Assembly (NCBI GenBank): GCA_963580285.1
Contig: CAUZLF010000747.1
Coordinates: 62,001-126,000, forward strand
Length of the DNA: 64,000 nt
Source of the DNA: Lucinisca nassula
Lineage: Eukaryota; Mollusca; Bivalvia; Lucinida; Lucinidae
Direction: 5' to 3'
Below, one piece after another: positions 1 to 12,903 of this stretch. The translations under genes were made by a program, and so were the position numbers. Under the pieces are notes generated by a model, which was not told the DNA's origin, searched no databases, and saw only the letters and a program-made list of their open reading frames with translations. Positions within the stretch are counted from its first letter, which is position 1. Each line of letters starts with the position of its first letter.

Positions 1-1833
1 TCGACGAGGTAAACCAGTGCAAACAGTGTCCATTGCAATGCAGCAGCTGCATCAGTACGGAAGTTTGTCAGACCTGTGTAGATCAGTACAAATGGGGTTC
101 CGCTTGTCAGTATAATTGTACTGGCTGCTCAGGAGGTTGTGACAAAACCTGGGGTTGCTTCACTAGTTGTAGTCATGGCTATTTTCGAAGATACACAGCC
201 GAAAAAAATGGCTACGTTTGTGAACAATGTCCGAACTCATGTGAACGTTGTTCTAGTATCGATTCCTGTTCCAGCTGTGCTTCGGGATTTTGGGGTAGTA
301 AATGCGAGCATAGTTGCAATGGCTGTGTATCCACAGGATGTACCAAGTACAACGGTTGTACTGGAGGCTGTGTTCACGGATATTATCCAAAAGCAAATGC
401 CGAAGGAACCATATGTGATACCTGCCCAGCCAGTTGCAACGGGTTATGTGATAATCGAACAGGATCATGCATAACATGTTATTCTAACCAGTATTTTGAT
501 GTTCCATCTTATTCGTGCAGGGATTGTTCTAGCAATTGTTACAGCTGCACTTCGCTATTTCAATGTACGAACTGTACAGTGGGTTGGTGGGACTCTACAT
601 GTAACACAAAATGCAATTCAAACTGTCTTGAAAGGTGCTCTCAATCAAATGGACACTGTTTAAATGGCTGTAAATCGGGTCATTATGGAAATTTCTGCAA
701 CAAACATTGTTTGACACAATGCAATTCCTGTTCGGATAGGTCCAGCTGTGACAAGTGTAAGCAAGGGTATTTTGACAACAATCGCTCATCGACGTGTCCA
801 TGTGAGACCAATATGTGTAAAGTACGTACCAAAAACGTTTGTACTCAGTGCAATTCATCGACATGGTACCCTTTCGGCGTTGGATGTTGTCCTTGTACTA
901 ACCAACATTGCGCAAATGACATATGCAACAGCGACGGATCATGCCTGGAATGTGTCGATGGTAGAACTGGTGTGCTTTGCAACAAGCTGTGCTCTTCATA
1001 TGACAGTTCGTGTAACAGATGCAAAGGCGAGACCCTCAATACATTTGAATGCCTTGCATGTAAACCTGGTCTTTACCTTGATTCTGGTCAATGCAGGCAA
1101 TGTAGCACTCTCCATTGTAAATATGGGTATTGGCCAGTATGCGATCGGATCACCGGTGAGTGTAACCATGGATGCGATGAACAATGGTATGGCAGAATGT
1201 GTGATAAAAAGTGTTCGCCGAACTGTAAATTTAACACGTGTAATTTTGCAGATGGCTTCTGTAGCCATGGCTGTACAGATGGTTGGACAGGAGGAACGTG
1301 TGACACAAATTGTCATGTGTCATGTCTATCTTGTAATCGGACATTTGCTGATATATGTGTATCATGCTCCTTCAACTTCTATGGAGACAACTGTAAACTG
1401 AGTTGCAGTGAAAATTGCTTTGTTGCCACTGACGACAGGCTGTGTGATAAGCACAATGGTAGTTGTCTACATGGTTGTAACACAGGATTTTGGGGAGCAG
1501 AATGTGTTTTACCATGTAGTGATGGCTGTATTCAGGATGTATGTGATCAAGGTAATGGACAGTGCACACATGGCTGCAAAATAGATTTTTATGGATCACT
1601 TTGTGAAAATAGATGCTATGCACAGTGTGGTCCAGTGCCTACGAGTTATGGTCTCAGCCGGCCATGTAACGAATTGAACGGCACTTGTTTGTTTGGATGT
1701 ATTTCTGGTAGTTACGGGATATTTTGTGATAAGTCATGCAGTCAGCATTGCAATCGGTCTACGTGTGAAAGAACAAGCGGCTTTTGTGACTACGGATGTG
1801 TTAGTGGTTATAAAGGAGAAACATGCACACAAG
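1..1833 (+). CDS. Large exon: EGF-repeat ectodomain of a type I receptor (partial)
   Basis: The frame is open from base 3 to the splice site, so the true start codon lies left of the window; the TTG at 33 is just a leucine codon. About 610 residues are extremely cysteine-rich. At least seven repeats follow the pattern NGxCxxGCxxGxxGxxC (for example around 640-700, 1150-1215, 1235-1310, 1450-1515, 1545-1610, 1670-1740, 1770-1825), typical of MEGF10/SREC-like and receptor EGF modules. Between them are CxxCxxxxxCxxC furin-like modules. No membrane helix is present in this exon, so it is extracellular and probably disulfide-bonded. The exon ends CAAG|GTAAGTG, a near-perfect donor in phase 1; the frame stops 14 bases later in the intron. 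Having this many EGF repeats in one intronless exon is unusual. The ligand and name are unknown; MEGF-like scavenger receptor, receptor phosphatase or receptor kinase are all possible. Confidence 0.85.
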
Positions 1834-1997
1834 GTAAGTGCTATTAATATTACTCCGTTCAAAATACAACACGACACGGGTGGATTTTGTTTCGCCTGCG
1901 TTGCTTGGCAGAAACATAGGGATCATGCATCTATCCGCGTCGTCGTTGGCGTCCTCTAAATATTGATTTTAATTGTGTGTGTGTGTTTAAAGAAAAT

Positions 1998-2168
1998 CGT
2001 CATCAGTTTGGTTGCTATGGCAACTTAGATCTTACATAGATTTTTAATGGGGAAATTGAAAAAAAGGCATTTACTGCCAAGCCTCAGCAAGTATTTTTAC
2101 AAAACTTTCATAGAAATGTTCCTTAGGCAATCTGCTATCTGCCCTATGATTTTAGGTTTATTGCTCTT
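1998..2168 (+). repeat. X-box-bearing dispersed repeat, fragment
   Basis: It shares text with units at 2930-3420, 6505-6821, 12575-12645, 29598-30171, 30288-30600, 33052-33440 and 38139-38760: GTTGCTATGGCAAC, then a short AT stretch, a CTGCCAAG motif and a CATAGAAATGTTCC motif. The full unit is about 350 bp. No coding capacity was seen. Confidence 0.75.
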
Positions 2169-2555
2169 TTAGCTCACCTGAGTCGAAGGCTCCGGGGAGA
2201 TATTATGATCGCTCACTTTCCGTCGTCGTCCGTCCGTCTGTCCACAATTCCTTTAAACAATATCTCATAAACCGCTGAACAGATTTTGACCAAAACTTGG
2301 CAGAAATGATCTTTGGGTGGTCCTGTCAAAAAGTTGTTCAAAGAATTCCATTCCATGCAGAACTCTGGTTGCCATGGCAACTAAAGGAAAACATAAGAAA
2401 AAACAACAGTCAAAAACTTCTTGTCTGAAACCAGAAGGTCCAGGTCTTTGATATTTGGTATGAAGCTTCATCTAGTATACCTCTACTAAGTTTGTTCAAA
2501 TTATTGCCCTGGGACAAAAAATCCCACCCCCCGTGCCGGGGCCTACTGGTTTTAC
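2169..2555 (+). repeat. Helitron-like element head (AGCTCACCTGAGTCGAAGG), fragment
   Basis: It starts with the AGCTCACC end shared with the large array elements, followed by a CCGTCGTCGTCCGTCC tract and a partial array monomer containing GTTGCCATGGCAAC at 2368-2381. It is cut off by a Penelope-like 3' tail. Confidence 0.6.
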
Positions 2556-2757
2556 ACAGGCTTTTCCCAAGGCGGTTCTTCTGTAGCGGTTTATGTTTGT
2601 AATGGTTTGTCTTAGGGTGTTTGGGTCGCTTATATTACTTTATTTTGGATAGCCTTTTGGCCATTTTGTGGGATAGTAACTGTCCATTTGGTGTCTCTGA
2701 TGGTAGCTGAGGGTTAATTGTATCGATTCCTGATCATTGCCTCTACTTCTATGTTTT
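2556..2757 (+). mobile_element. 5'-truncated Penelope-like 3' tail
   Basis: It matches the last 200 bases of the sequence that follows the reverse transcriptase frame at 32481-33050: CGGTTCTTCTG, TGGCCATTTTGTGGGA and the end motif TTCCTGATCATTGCCTCTAC. The coding part is absent, as expected for 5' truncation during target-primed insertion. Confidence 0.75.
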
Positions 2758-3439
2758 TAGGTCACCAGAGCCGAAGGCTCCGGGGGAGCTTATAGGATAG
2801 GCAGTTGTCCGTCGTCGTCGTCTGCGCCTGCGAATACGTCAACACTTTCAAACGACATCTCCTCTGAAACCACTGGGCCGATTCAGCCCAAATTTCATCT
2901 GTAGCATCCTTGTGTTGGGGGGTTGAAAGTTTGTGTTTTTTATGAAATTTGGCTCATTAGTTTGGTTGCTATGGCAACTTAGAGTTTCCATAGACTAATA
3001 ATGGGGAAAATTAAAAAATGGTATTTTCTGCCAAGTCATTGCAGATGTTTTGACAAAACTTTCATAGAAATGTTCCTTAAGCAATCTACTATTTGCCATA
3101 TGAATTAGGCCTACTGCTCATTTCCATTGGTTGCCTTGGAAACCAAAACAATAAAAAAAGAAAAAAAAATACTTTAAAAATCATCTCCTCAGAAACCGAA
3201 TGCTCTATTAGGTTGAGAGTTTTCGGAAATATTCACCATATTTGTCTTTACAGGTTTTGTGTTTTTTTTTTTATAAAATTTGGCTCTTTAGTTTTGTTGC
3301 TATGGCAACTTAGATTTTCCATAGACTTAGAATGGGGAAAAGTGAAAAATGGCATTTTCTGCCAAGTTATTGCAGATATTTTGACAAAACTTTTATAGAA
3401 ATGTTCTTTGAGTAAATATCATTTCAGCCATATGCTTTA

Positions 3440-4895
<1,456 letters not shown>

Positions 4896-4957
4896 ATTGG
4901 GCAGTGCCCACCTGAGCTATGGTGAGCATAGTGACCTATGGGCCTCTTGTTTATATT

Positions 4958-5930
4958 AGGTATGAAGCTTTACCTGGTAGGCCTTTACCAAGATTGTTCA
5001 AGTTATAGCACTGGGGCAAAACTACCCCCGCGCTGGGGCCCATAGCTTTTATATCGGCTTATATAGGGAAAACCTATCTACTTGTCTGAAACCAGAATGC
5101 CAAGTCTTTGATAATTGGTATGAAGCTTCATCTAGTGAACGTCTACTAAGATTGTTCAATTTATAATCATGGGGACAAAAATGGCGCTGCCCCGGGATAT
5201 AGGGAATACCTTTAAGAATATTCTTGTATCAAACCAAAAAGCCACGATATCATATGAAGCTTCATCTGATGGACCTCTACCAAGATTGTTCAAATTATAG
5301 CCCTGGGCCCACATGTTTTACATAGGCTTATATGGGGAAAACCTTTAAGGAATCTTTTTTATCTAAAACCGGAAGGCCCAGGCCTTTGATATTTGGTATG
5401 AATCTTTATCTATTGGACCTCTACCAAGATTGTTCAAATTATAGCCCTGGGACACAAAAGTTGCCCCGCTCCGGGACCTACGTGTAAATCACTAAGCTCA
5501 GGTCAGCGGTATAGGACCATCTGAGGGGCCCACTGAGTTTACATAGCCTTATATAGGGAAAACCTTTGGGAATCTACTTGTCTGAAACCAGAAGACCTGG
5601 TCTTTGATATTTTGTATGAAGCTTTATCTAGTGGACCTCTACTGAAATTTTTGAACTTATAGCCCTGGGGCCAAAACATGGCGCTGCTCTGGGTTTTACG
5701 TCTATAGACTAATACAGGGAATACTTTTAAAATATTCTTGTATCAAACTAAAAAGCCAAGATCTTTGATATTTGGTATGAATTTTCATATAGTGGACCTC
5801 TACCAAGATTGTTCAAATCATAGCCCATGGAGACAAAAGTTGCCCCGCTCCGGGACCTACGTGTTAATCACTAAGCTCAGGTCAGCGGTATCGGACAATC
5901 ATGGTCCTTTTAATTATCGTTTGCCATGGA
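4958..5930 (-). repeat. Tandem array of the ~167-bp monomer, inverted
   Basis: Repeats of GGTATGAAGCTTCATCTAGT, GACCTCTACCAAGATTGTTC and AAATTATAGCCCTGGG. It is the reverse complement of the monomer in the arrays at 26400-28750 and 41800-43670. It contains two tails, near 5475-5520 and 5860-5910, reading AAGCTCAGGTCAGCGGTAT, which suggests two joined or nested elements. Confidence 0.75.
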
Positions 5931-6050
5931 AACCAAAAATGAAAAAAAAAAAAAGAAAAAAAAATGTTAAAATTCATCTCCTCAGAAACCATATGCTATA
6001 GAAGGCTGAGATTTTATAAAAACAATCACCATATTTGACTATCCAGGTTT
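5915..6050 (+). repeat. X-box dispersed repeat, fragment
   Basis: It contains TTGCCATGGAAACC, an A-rich tract and CATCTCCTCAGAAACCATAT, as in the other copies. Confidence 0.65.
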
Positions 6051-6500
6051 CCTCACCGTTGTTTCATCTCTGTGGTTGTTTGATTTTTTATGTTCACGGA
6101 GATGTTGCACTGATGAGTTAGGAGGCCTTCATGCGGACTGAATAAATAATTTGTCTTAATCGCGACGGGAGTAAGGGCGAGTATTGTGGCCACGTAAAAT
6201 CGATTTAAGCCCCCCCCCCCCCCCCCCAGTGGAATTCGTTGTCGCTGTCCGTTCCAAGGCTGTTCTTCTGTCGCGGTTTATTTTTATAATGGTTTGTCTT
6301 TGGGTGATGTGTCGCTTATATTATTTAATTTTGGATAGCCTTTTGGCCATTTTGTGGGAAAGTAACCGTCCTTTTGGCTTTCCGCTGTTGGTGTTTCCGT
6401 TGGGGTATGTTGCTTCATGTTTGCGTTATTGTCCCTTTCTTGTCTCTGATGGGTGTTGTGGGTTAATTGTATCGATTCCTGATCATTGCCTCAACTTCTT
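6051..6500 (+). mobile_element. Penelope-like 3' tail (solitary)
   Basis: It matches the 3' tail at 32600-33020: CACGGAGATGTTGCACTGAT, CGTAAAATCGATTTAAGCC, TGGCCATTTTGTGGGAAAGT and GATTCCTGATCATTGCCTC. An 18-base C run lies at 6210-6227, where other copies have 6 to 20 C or G. Confidence 0.8.
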
Positions 6501-6504
6501 TTTT

Positions 6505-6821
6505 GTGTTTTGTTTATGAAATTCGGCTCTTTAGTTTGGTTGTTATGGCAACTTAGATTTTCGATAGATTTTTAATGGGGAAAATTGAAAAAAGGTATGT
6601 ACCGCCATACCTTTGCAGACATTTTGACACAACTTTCATTAAAAATGTTCCTTAAACCATCTACCTCCTGCCATACGATTTTGGGCCTATTACTCACTTT
6701 ACCTGTTTCCATGGAAACCAAAATGAACAAAAAAGAAATAAAAATCATCTGCTGAGAAACCATATGCTGTATGAGGCTGAGTGTTTATGAAAATATTGCC
6801 ATTTTTGCCTTAACAGGTTTT
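6505..6821 (+). repeat. X-box dispersed repeat, left part (interrupted at 6821)
   Basis: The unit is cut at GCCTTAACAGGTTTT and resumes at about 12575 with TTATGAAAAATCCGGCTC, so the 5.7 kb between is an insertion. Confidence 0.75.
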
Positions 6822-7065
6822 TTATACCCCACCACGGTGGGGCATTATGATATACCGTCGAGTGTCTGTCTGTCCGCACCATTTCCGATCGAGAACTCGC
6901 GTGATTTTTCACGGATTTGTTTCAAATCTTGCATACATGTTTATACCGGGAATGAGTGGTTTGGAATTGTTAATGGGCACAGTCCGTTAACATTTGACAG
7001 AGTTACGACCCTTCCTAGTTCAAAATAAGGGGTTTTTGGGCGTTTCCGATAAGCAACTTGGACAT

Positions 7066-9469
7066 TTTTAGCTCACCTGAGCCGAAGGCTCATGTGAGGT
7101 ATTAGTATGCAAATGATCCGGCGTCCGGCGTCCGTCGTCAGTCGTCCGTTCACATTTTCAACTAAGTATATCTTTAAAGCCAGTTGGCCTATCATGATTA
7201 AATTTCATGAGAAGCATTTTCAGGTTGGGCGAAAAGATGCATTATGTTTTGGGGCAGATCAGATGGAAACTCTTGTTGCCATGGCAACATATAGCTCCCA
7301 TAGACTTAAAAAATCTTCTCCTCTGAAACCAATAGGCCCAGAGCTTACATATGAAGCATGTAGCAATGTCAAGTGGTCCCCTACATAAATTGTGCCAATC
7401 ATGCCCCTGGGGTCTAAACTGGCCACGCCCCGGGGTCCCTTAACCCCCATAGAACTAAAAGCTTAAAAAATCTTCTTCAATGAAACCGCTAGGCACAGAG
7501 CTTACATATTAAGCATGTAGCAATGTCAAGTGGTCCTCTACATAAATTGTGCCAATCATGCCCCTGGGGTCTAAACTGGCCACGCCCCGGGGCCCCCATA
7601 GACTTATAATGGAAAAAAAGCTAAAAAAAAACTTCTTCTCTGAAACCACTAGGCCATGAGCTTACATATGAAGCATGTAGCAATGTCAAGTGGTCCCCTA
7701 CATAAATTGTGCCAATCATGCCCCTGGGGTCTAAACTGGCCACGCCCCGGGGTCCCTTAACCCCCATAGACTTATACTGGAAATAAAAGCTTAAAAAATC
7801 TTCTTCTCTGAAACCACTAGGCCCAGAGCTTACATATTAAGCATGTGGCATTGTCAAGTGGTCCCCTACATAAATTGTGCCAATCATGCCCCTTGGATCT
7901 AAACTGGCCAAGCCCTGGGGCCCCTTAGCCCCCATAGACTTATAATGGAAAAAAGCTTAAAAAATCTTCTTCTCTGAAACCGCTAGGCACAGAGCTTATA
8001 TTTTAAGCATGTAGCAATATCAAGTGGTCCTCTACATAAGTTGTGCCAATCATGCCCATGGGGTCAAAACTGGCCACGCCCCGGGGCCCCTTAGCCTCCA
8101 TAGACTTATAATGGAAAAAAGCTAAAAAAATCTTCTTCTCTGAAACCAATAGGCCCTGAGCTTACATATGAAGCATGTAGCAATGTCAAGTGGTCCCCTA
8201 CATAAATCGGGCCAATCATGCCCCTTGAGTCTAAACTGGCCACGCCCCGGGGTCCCTTAACCCCCATAGACTTATAATGGAAATAAAAGCGTAAAAAATC
8301 TTCTTCTCTGAAACCGCTAGGCACAGAGCTTACATATTAAGCATGTAGCAATGTCAAGTGGTCCTCTACATAAATTGTGCCAATCATGCCCATGGGGTCT
8401 AAACTGGCCACGCCCTGGGGCCCCTTAGCCCCCATAGACTTATAATGAAAACAAAAGCTTAAAAAATCTTCTTCTCTGAAACCGCTAGGCACAGAGCTTA
8501 CATTTTAAGCATGTAGCAATGTAAGGTGGTCCTCTACTTAAATTTTGCCTATCATGCCCCTGGGGTCAAAACTGGCTACGCCCCGGGGCCCCTTAGCCCC
8601 CATAGACTTATAATGGATAAAAGCTAAAAAAATCTTCTTCTCTGAAACCAATAGGCCCTGAGCTTACATATGAAACATGTAGCAATGTCAAGTGGTCCCC
8701 TACATAAATTAGGGGCCAATCATGCCCCTGGGATCTAAATTGGCCACGCCCTTGGGCCGCTTAGCCCCCATAGACTTATAAAAGAAAAAAAAGCTTAAAA
8801 AATCTTCTTCTCTGAAACCACTAGTATTATTAGCTCACTTGAGCCAAAGGCTCATGTGAGTTTTGGGTATGCCAATGGTCCGGCGTCCGGCCACATTTTC
8901 AAATAAGTATATCTTTAAAGCCACTTGGCCAATCGTGATTAAATTTCATGAGAAGCATTATCCGATTGGGGGAGAAGATGCAGTATGTTTTGGGGTAATT
9001 CAGATTGAAACTGGTGTTGCCATGGCAACATATAGCTCCCATAGACTTACAATTGGACAAACTTAAAAAAAATTCTTCTCTGAAACCACTAGGCCCAGAG
9101 CTTACATATTAAGCATGTAGCAATGTCAAGTGGTCCCCTACATAAATTGTGCCAATCATGTCTCTTGGGTCTAAACTGGCCACGGCCCGGGGCCCCTTAG
9201 CCCCCATAGACTTATAATGGAAAAAAAACAAACTTCAAAAATCTTCTTCTCTGAAACCACTAGGCCCAGAGCTTACATATTAAGCATGTAGCAATATCAA
9301 GTGGTCCCCTATATAAATCCTACCAAACCTGCCCCTAGGGTCCAAATATTGACAATGTCGTGTTCCATTAGGAAGAACTTCAAAAAAAAATATGCTCAAA
9401 GTTCATGAGTCAAACAGCTAACTAAAATGTTCCTCAGGTGAGCGGTTAGGCTCATTGACCCTCTTGTTT
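7066..9469 (+). mobile_element. Helitron-like element with ~165-bp array
   Basis: The left end is AGCTCACCTGAGCCGAAGGC with GGCGTCCGGCGTCCGTCGTC; the right end is CAGGTGAGCGGTTAGG then GGCTCATTGACCCTCTTGTT, whose inner part folds into an imperfect hairpin. About 12 monomers are spaced 157-168 bp (CTAAACTGGCCACGCCCCGG near 7413, 7570, 7730, 8230, 8398). A second head (AGCTCACTTGAGCCAAAGGC) lies at 8831, so this is two elements in tandem or one nested in the other. No frame for a replication protein was seen. Confidence 0.65.
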
Positions 9470-10749
9470 CAAAGATTTTCTTCAAATTTTGTAAATACAT
9501 TGGTATTGGGTATGAGTGGTTTGAGATTGTTAATGGGCAAACTACGTTAAAATTTATCGTAGTTATGGTCGTTAACAATTTTCATTAAATAGTTTTTGGA
9601 CACTTATTCCTTTACTAAATGGAATATATGTATGGTACGTCCCTGATATATAGACCACCATAAGTAACAGGTTTTGGATTGTTAAGAGGCAAAATGCGTT
9701 AACATTTCACAGAGTTATTGCCATTAACAATTTCCATTTAATGATTTTGGGTCTCTTATTCGTTTAGTTTAAGGAATAATAGGATGCAATTTTGTATATA
9801 TATATTTGTATTGGGAATATGTGGTTTGAGAATGGCTCAGGACATACATACGTTAACATTTGACAGAGTTATTGTCATTAACAATTTCCATTAAATGGTT
9901 TTTGTACACTTATTCCGTTACTAAATGGATGGAACTTCACAGATATATAGACCACTATAGGAAGAATGTTTAATATTGTTAATTGGCAAAATAAGTTAAT
10001 ATATTCAAAAGTTATGGCTGTGTACAAGTCCCATTAAATGTTTTTTGGCTCTTATTCCTTAACTTAATGGAATATTTGGATGAAGCTTCACAAATATGAC
10101 AATTATGGTTGTGCCAGTAACACTTTCCATTCAATGTTTTTTAGACTCTTCTTTGTTTATTTTATGGAATAATTGTATGGAATTTTGTATTTATATTGGT
10201 ATTAGAAATGTGTGGTTGCGGAATTGCTCATGGCATAAATACGTTAACGTTTGAGTTATTGTCGTTAACTTTTTCCATTAAAAGTTTTTGAACACTTATA
10301 TAACTAAATAGAATATATGGATAAAACTTCAAAGCTATATAGACCATTATAGGAAGAATGTTTAGTATTGTTAATTGGCAAAATACGTTAACATATTCAA
10401 GAGTTATGGCTGTGTGAAAGTCACATTAAATGCTTTTTTCGCTCTTATTCCTTAACACAATGGAATACATGGTTGAAGCTTCACATATATGTACTATTTA
10501 AGGAAGCATGTTTGGGATTGGTAATTGGCAAAATACGTTTACATCTTTATAAGAGTTTTGGTGGTTACCAATTCTCATTAAATGTTTTTTATTCCCTTAC
10601 TTAATGGAATATTTGGATATAAATTCATCTATTAGATATATAGACCATTTATAGAAGTGTGGTTTGGATGGTTAGTGGACAAAATGAGTTAACATTTGGC
10701 AGAGTTAGGGTTTTTAACATTTTCCATTAAATAGTAGTTTTTGTATTTA
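9470..10749 (+). repeat. Tandem array, 145-150 bp monomer, eight or nine copies
   Basis: The phrase CATTAAATnGTTTTTGG or a close variant recurs near 9583, 9736, 9890, 10030, 10130, 10275, 10422, 10576 and 10720, each preceded by a TTGTTAATnGGCAAAAT motif. Confidence 0.85.
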
Positions 10750-10880
10750 TACTGAACCGAAAAAGAAACGAAACTCCAAATATAAATGCGAGTATTTGCA
10801 GAAATAATCATGTTTGGAGAAAATCGATTGAATGGCGCAATAATATAATCATTCCTGAATGTAACTACCATAGAGCGTTT

Positions 10881-11006
10881 TGATACTTCAGTGAGGCAGC
10901 ACTATAAAAATGAGCATTGAGCTCCCTGTCGCAACCAGACACCGTCGTGATATGACTGAAATATTGTTGAAAGCGACGTGAAACCCGAATTCACACAAAC
11001 ACACAC
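10881..11006 (+). mobile_element. 5'-truncated SINE with Nin-type 3' domain
   Basis: It matches the 3' part of the full SINE at 17725-18056: GATACTTCAGTGAGGCAGC, CCAGACACCGTCGTGATATG, a GCGACGT..AACCCGAAT motif and an ACACAC tail. It is flanked by a 14-base direct repeat with one mismatch, ACCATAGAGCGTTT (10867-10880) and ACCATAGAGAGTTT (11007-11020). Confidence 0.85.
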
Positions 11007-11099
11007 ACCATAGAGAGTTTAATTTCCAGTGAGAATGTTTGGAACACAAATCCGTTTTGTCATAGAGGTAGACATTTCACAAGTTCAAAACATAAGCAG

Positions 11100-12120
11100 T
11101 TAATAACGAGTATGTCCTCCGTTTGCATTCAGTCCTGCACGCACACGCCTGGTCATGAGCAGGATCAAACGATTGATCTCTGCCTGGGGAATAACATTCC
11201 ACTCCTGTATGAGCGCGAGGCGCAAGGCTTGACGCGCTGTTGGTGGCTGGGGCGGTTACGTACGCGCCTATCCAAGACGTCCCACAAATGTTCTAAAAGA
11301 GAGAGATCTGAACTATACAGAGGCCAGTGCATCACGTCAACGTTGTTTTGTTTGCTGAAGAAACGCCATGCTGAGCCTTGCTACATGCGCCCGAGCGTTA
11401 TCCTGTTGAAACGTAACGTTGTGCTGTCGTACACAACTACCGGTCGTAAAACGACTTCAACGTAGCGCTGAGCCGTCAAAGATCCATCAATGAATACCAG
11501 GGGCGTTCTATGACCATAAGATATGCCAGCCAACACCATCAACCCACCGCCTCCAAATCTATCACGTTCAACCAAACAAGTGTCACGATAACGCTCTCCG
11601 TCACGCCTATACACACATTGACGGCCGTCAGCTCTGTACAACAAGTACCTGGACCCGTCAGAAAACATTACGTTACGAAACTGACGAAGGAGAAATCGGT
11701 TTGGCCTATGTTGTGTGAGCCACGCCATTCTAACCTGACGTCGTCGTGGTGTTAATGGCATACCAACGTACGGACGACGAGAACGTAAGCCAAACTCTTG
11801 AAGGCGATTCCTGACAGTATCTTCACTTATTAGATTGTTGTGCGTTCCTGGTGTCACCTGAGACGTCTCGACGGAACCGATTACGAAGGTGGGTTAGACG
11901 GATGTATCGGTCCTGTCGACGTGTCGTGACGCTTGGACGTCCACATCTGGGCCTGTCATTTGTCGTATCTCTTTGACGTAGACTCTGGTACAAGCGAAAT
12001 TATCGTCGATTTACTCACTTGGATGTTCCTGGCGATGACAGCCCGAGACGTCCCACGTAGAAGCATTTTGGCCACTACGTTACGTTGATCTTGCGTCACG
12101 TACCATATTCCGTAGAGAAA
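11100..12120 (-). pseudogene. Tc1-like transposase, inactivated
   Basis: Read on the minus strand, a helix-turn-helix-like segment (residues RNVVAKMLLRGTSRAVIARN) lies at about 12095-11995. A 158-residue open stretch (11857-11381) follows with the Tc1 core: FSDGSRYLLYRADGR carries the first catalytic Asp (family form SDES), then VYRRDGERY, and FGGGGLMVLAGIS, close to the family GGGSVMVWGGIS. The frame then shifts. QQDNARAHVAR, with the second Asp, is read in another frame near 11405-11375, and LEHLWDVLDRRVR, with the final acidic residue of the DD34E triad, near 11303-11265. A stop lies between these two. At least two frameshifts or stops make it non-functional. Confidence 0.85.
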
Positions 12121-12574
12121 TTTTACCGGATTTTTGAAACCTAAACTCAAGGTAACACAATATGCTAATATGATGAGGTTACTGTATACATTTACGCTCG
12201 TAGTGTACTGCACGAGGAAATATTGAAAACAACGAATTGCCAAGTGGAGCTTTAAACTGTACAGATATCGCCTAAATGTTTTCTGCATAAGAAAGTTTAA
12301 AAAGTATGGAAGTAAATCGCAAAATGATTTTTCAGTCAACCTGATGGTAGCATGAAAATCTTTTCGGTTAAAAAGTTGCATTTCTTTTTCGGTTCAGTAT
12401 ATTTTCTATGTAAGAAATGTTTTTGACCCTTAGTTGCTTAACTATATGGAATACCCTGATAACATTTGAAAGATATATTGACCACTTAAGGAAGCCTCTT
12501 GTGGTCATGGATCAAACCATATTGGCCTGCAGTGGTGGGGTATCGTGCAATGTTAGCGACGCTTTTATTGTCCT

Positions 12575-12645
12575 TTATGAAAAATCCGGCTCTTTAGCTT
12601 GGTTGCTATGACAACTTAGATTTTCCATAGGCTTAAACGGCATTA
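12575..12645 (+). repeat. X-box dispersed repeat, right part of the interrupted copy
   Basis: It resumes the unit broken at 6821: ATCCGGCTCTTTAGCTTGG, then the X-box with one change (GTTGCTATGACAAC). Confidence 0.7.
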
Positions 12646-12903
12646 ACTTGCAGCTCTTGTACCACCAATGAAATCTCCAAATTATTAACTTCATGTTTTA
12701 ATGCCATCAAAAAACCGTTGATTAAATTTTGTAATAAAGGTTTTGAAAGATCAGGCAGAAATCTGCTTTGGTCTATAAAAATTCTTCTGAAGTTTTAAAT
12801 AAATTGAAATCCAGACGTTTTCGTGCTTCAAGCCTGTCTTCTTGTGATTTTTCCACCCTTTACACTACACTTCCTAGGAAAACTGAATGATTTAATTGAA
12901 TGG
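12640..12903 (+). pseudogene. Penelope-like reverse transcriptase fragment
   Basis: It aligns at DNA level with 31205-31465 of the best copy: CTCTTGTACCACC, TTTTGAAAGATCAGG, CAGAAATCTGCTTTGGTCTA, TTTTTCCACCCTTTACACTA. The frame is broken. It covers the region just before the catalytic motifs. Confidence 0.8.

Larger units (their letters stand above)
10752..12397 (-). mobile_element. Tc1/mariner-like transposon, TA target duplication
   Basis: The inverted ends are CTGAACCGAAAAAGAAACG at 10752 and its mirror at 12375-12397 (two mismatches in the first 24). TA flanks both sides (10750-10751 and 12398-12399). The host array monomer continues directly on both sides. The element holds a broken transposase gene on the minus strand and a later SINE fragment at 10881-11006. 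Confidence 0.85.
6822..12543. mobile_element. Array element with ATACCCCACCAC terminal inverted repeats
   Basis: The left end is ATACCCCACCACGGTGGGGC (6824) and the right end is GTGGTGGGGTAT (12532-12543). The body is a 145-150 bp tandem array (6900-7062, 9470-10749, 12400-12530) with the recurring phrase TTCCATTAAATGGTTTTTG. Two later insertions split the array: a Helitron-like element (7066-9469) and a Tc1-like element (10752-12397). Confidence 0.65.

Noticed and set aside
748..1401. 217-residue frame inside exon 1
   Set aside because: A +1 shadow of the cysteine-rich frame, which is longer and clearly domain-bearing.
1693..1959. 88-residue frame over the exon 1 donor
   Set aside because: Wrong frame relative to the EGF repeats; it runs through the GTAAGTG donor.
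11510..11755. 81-residue + strand frame
   Set aside because: Antisense shadow of the broken Tc1-like transposase.
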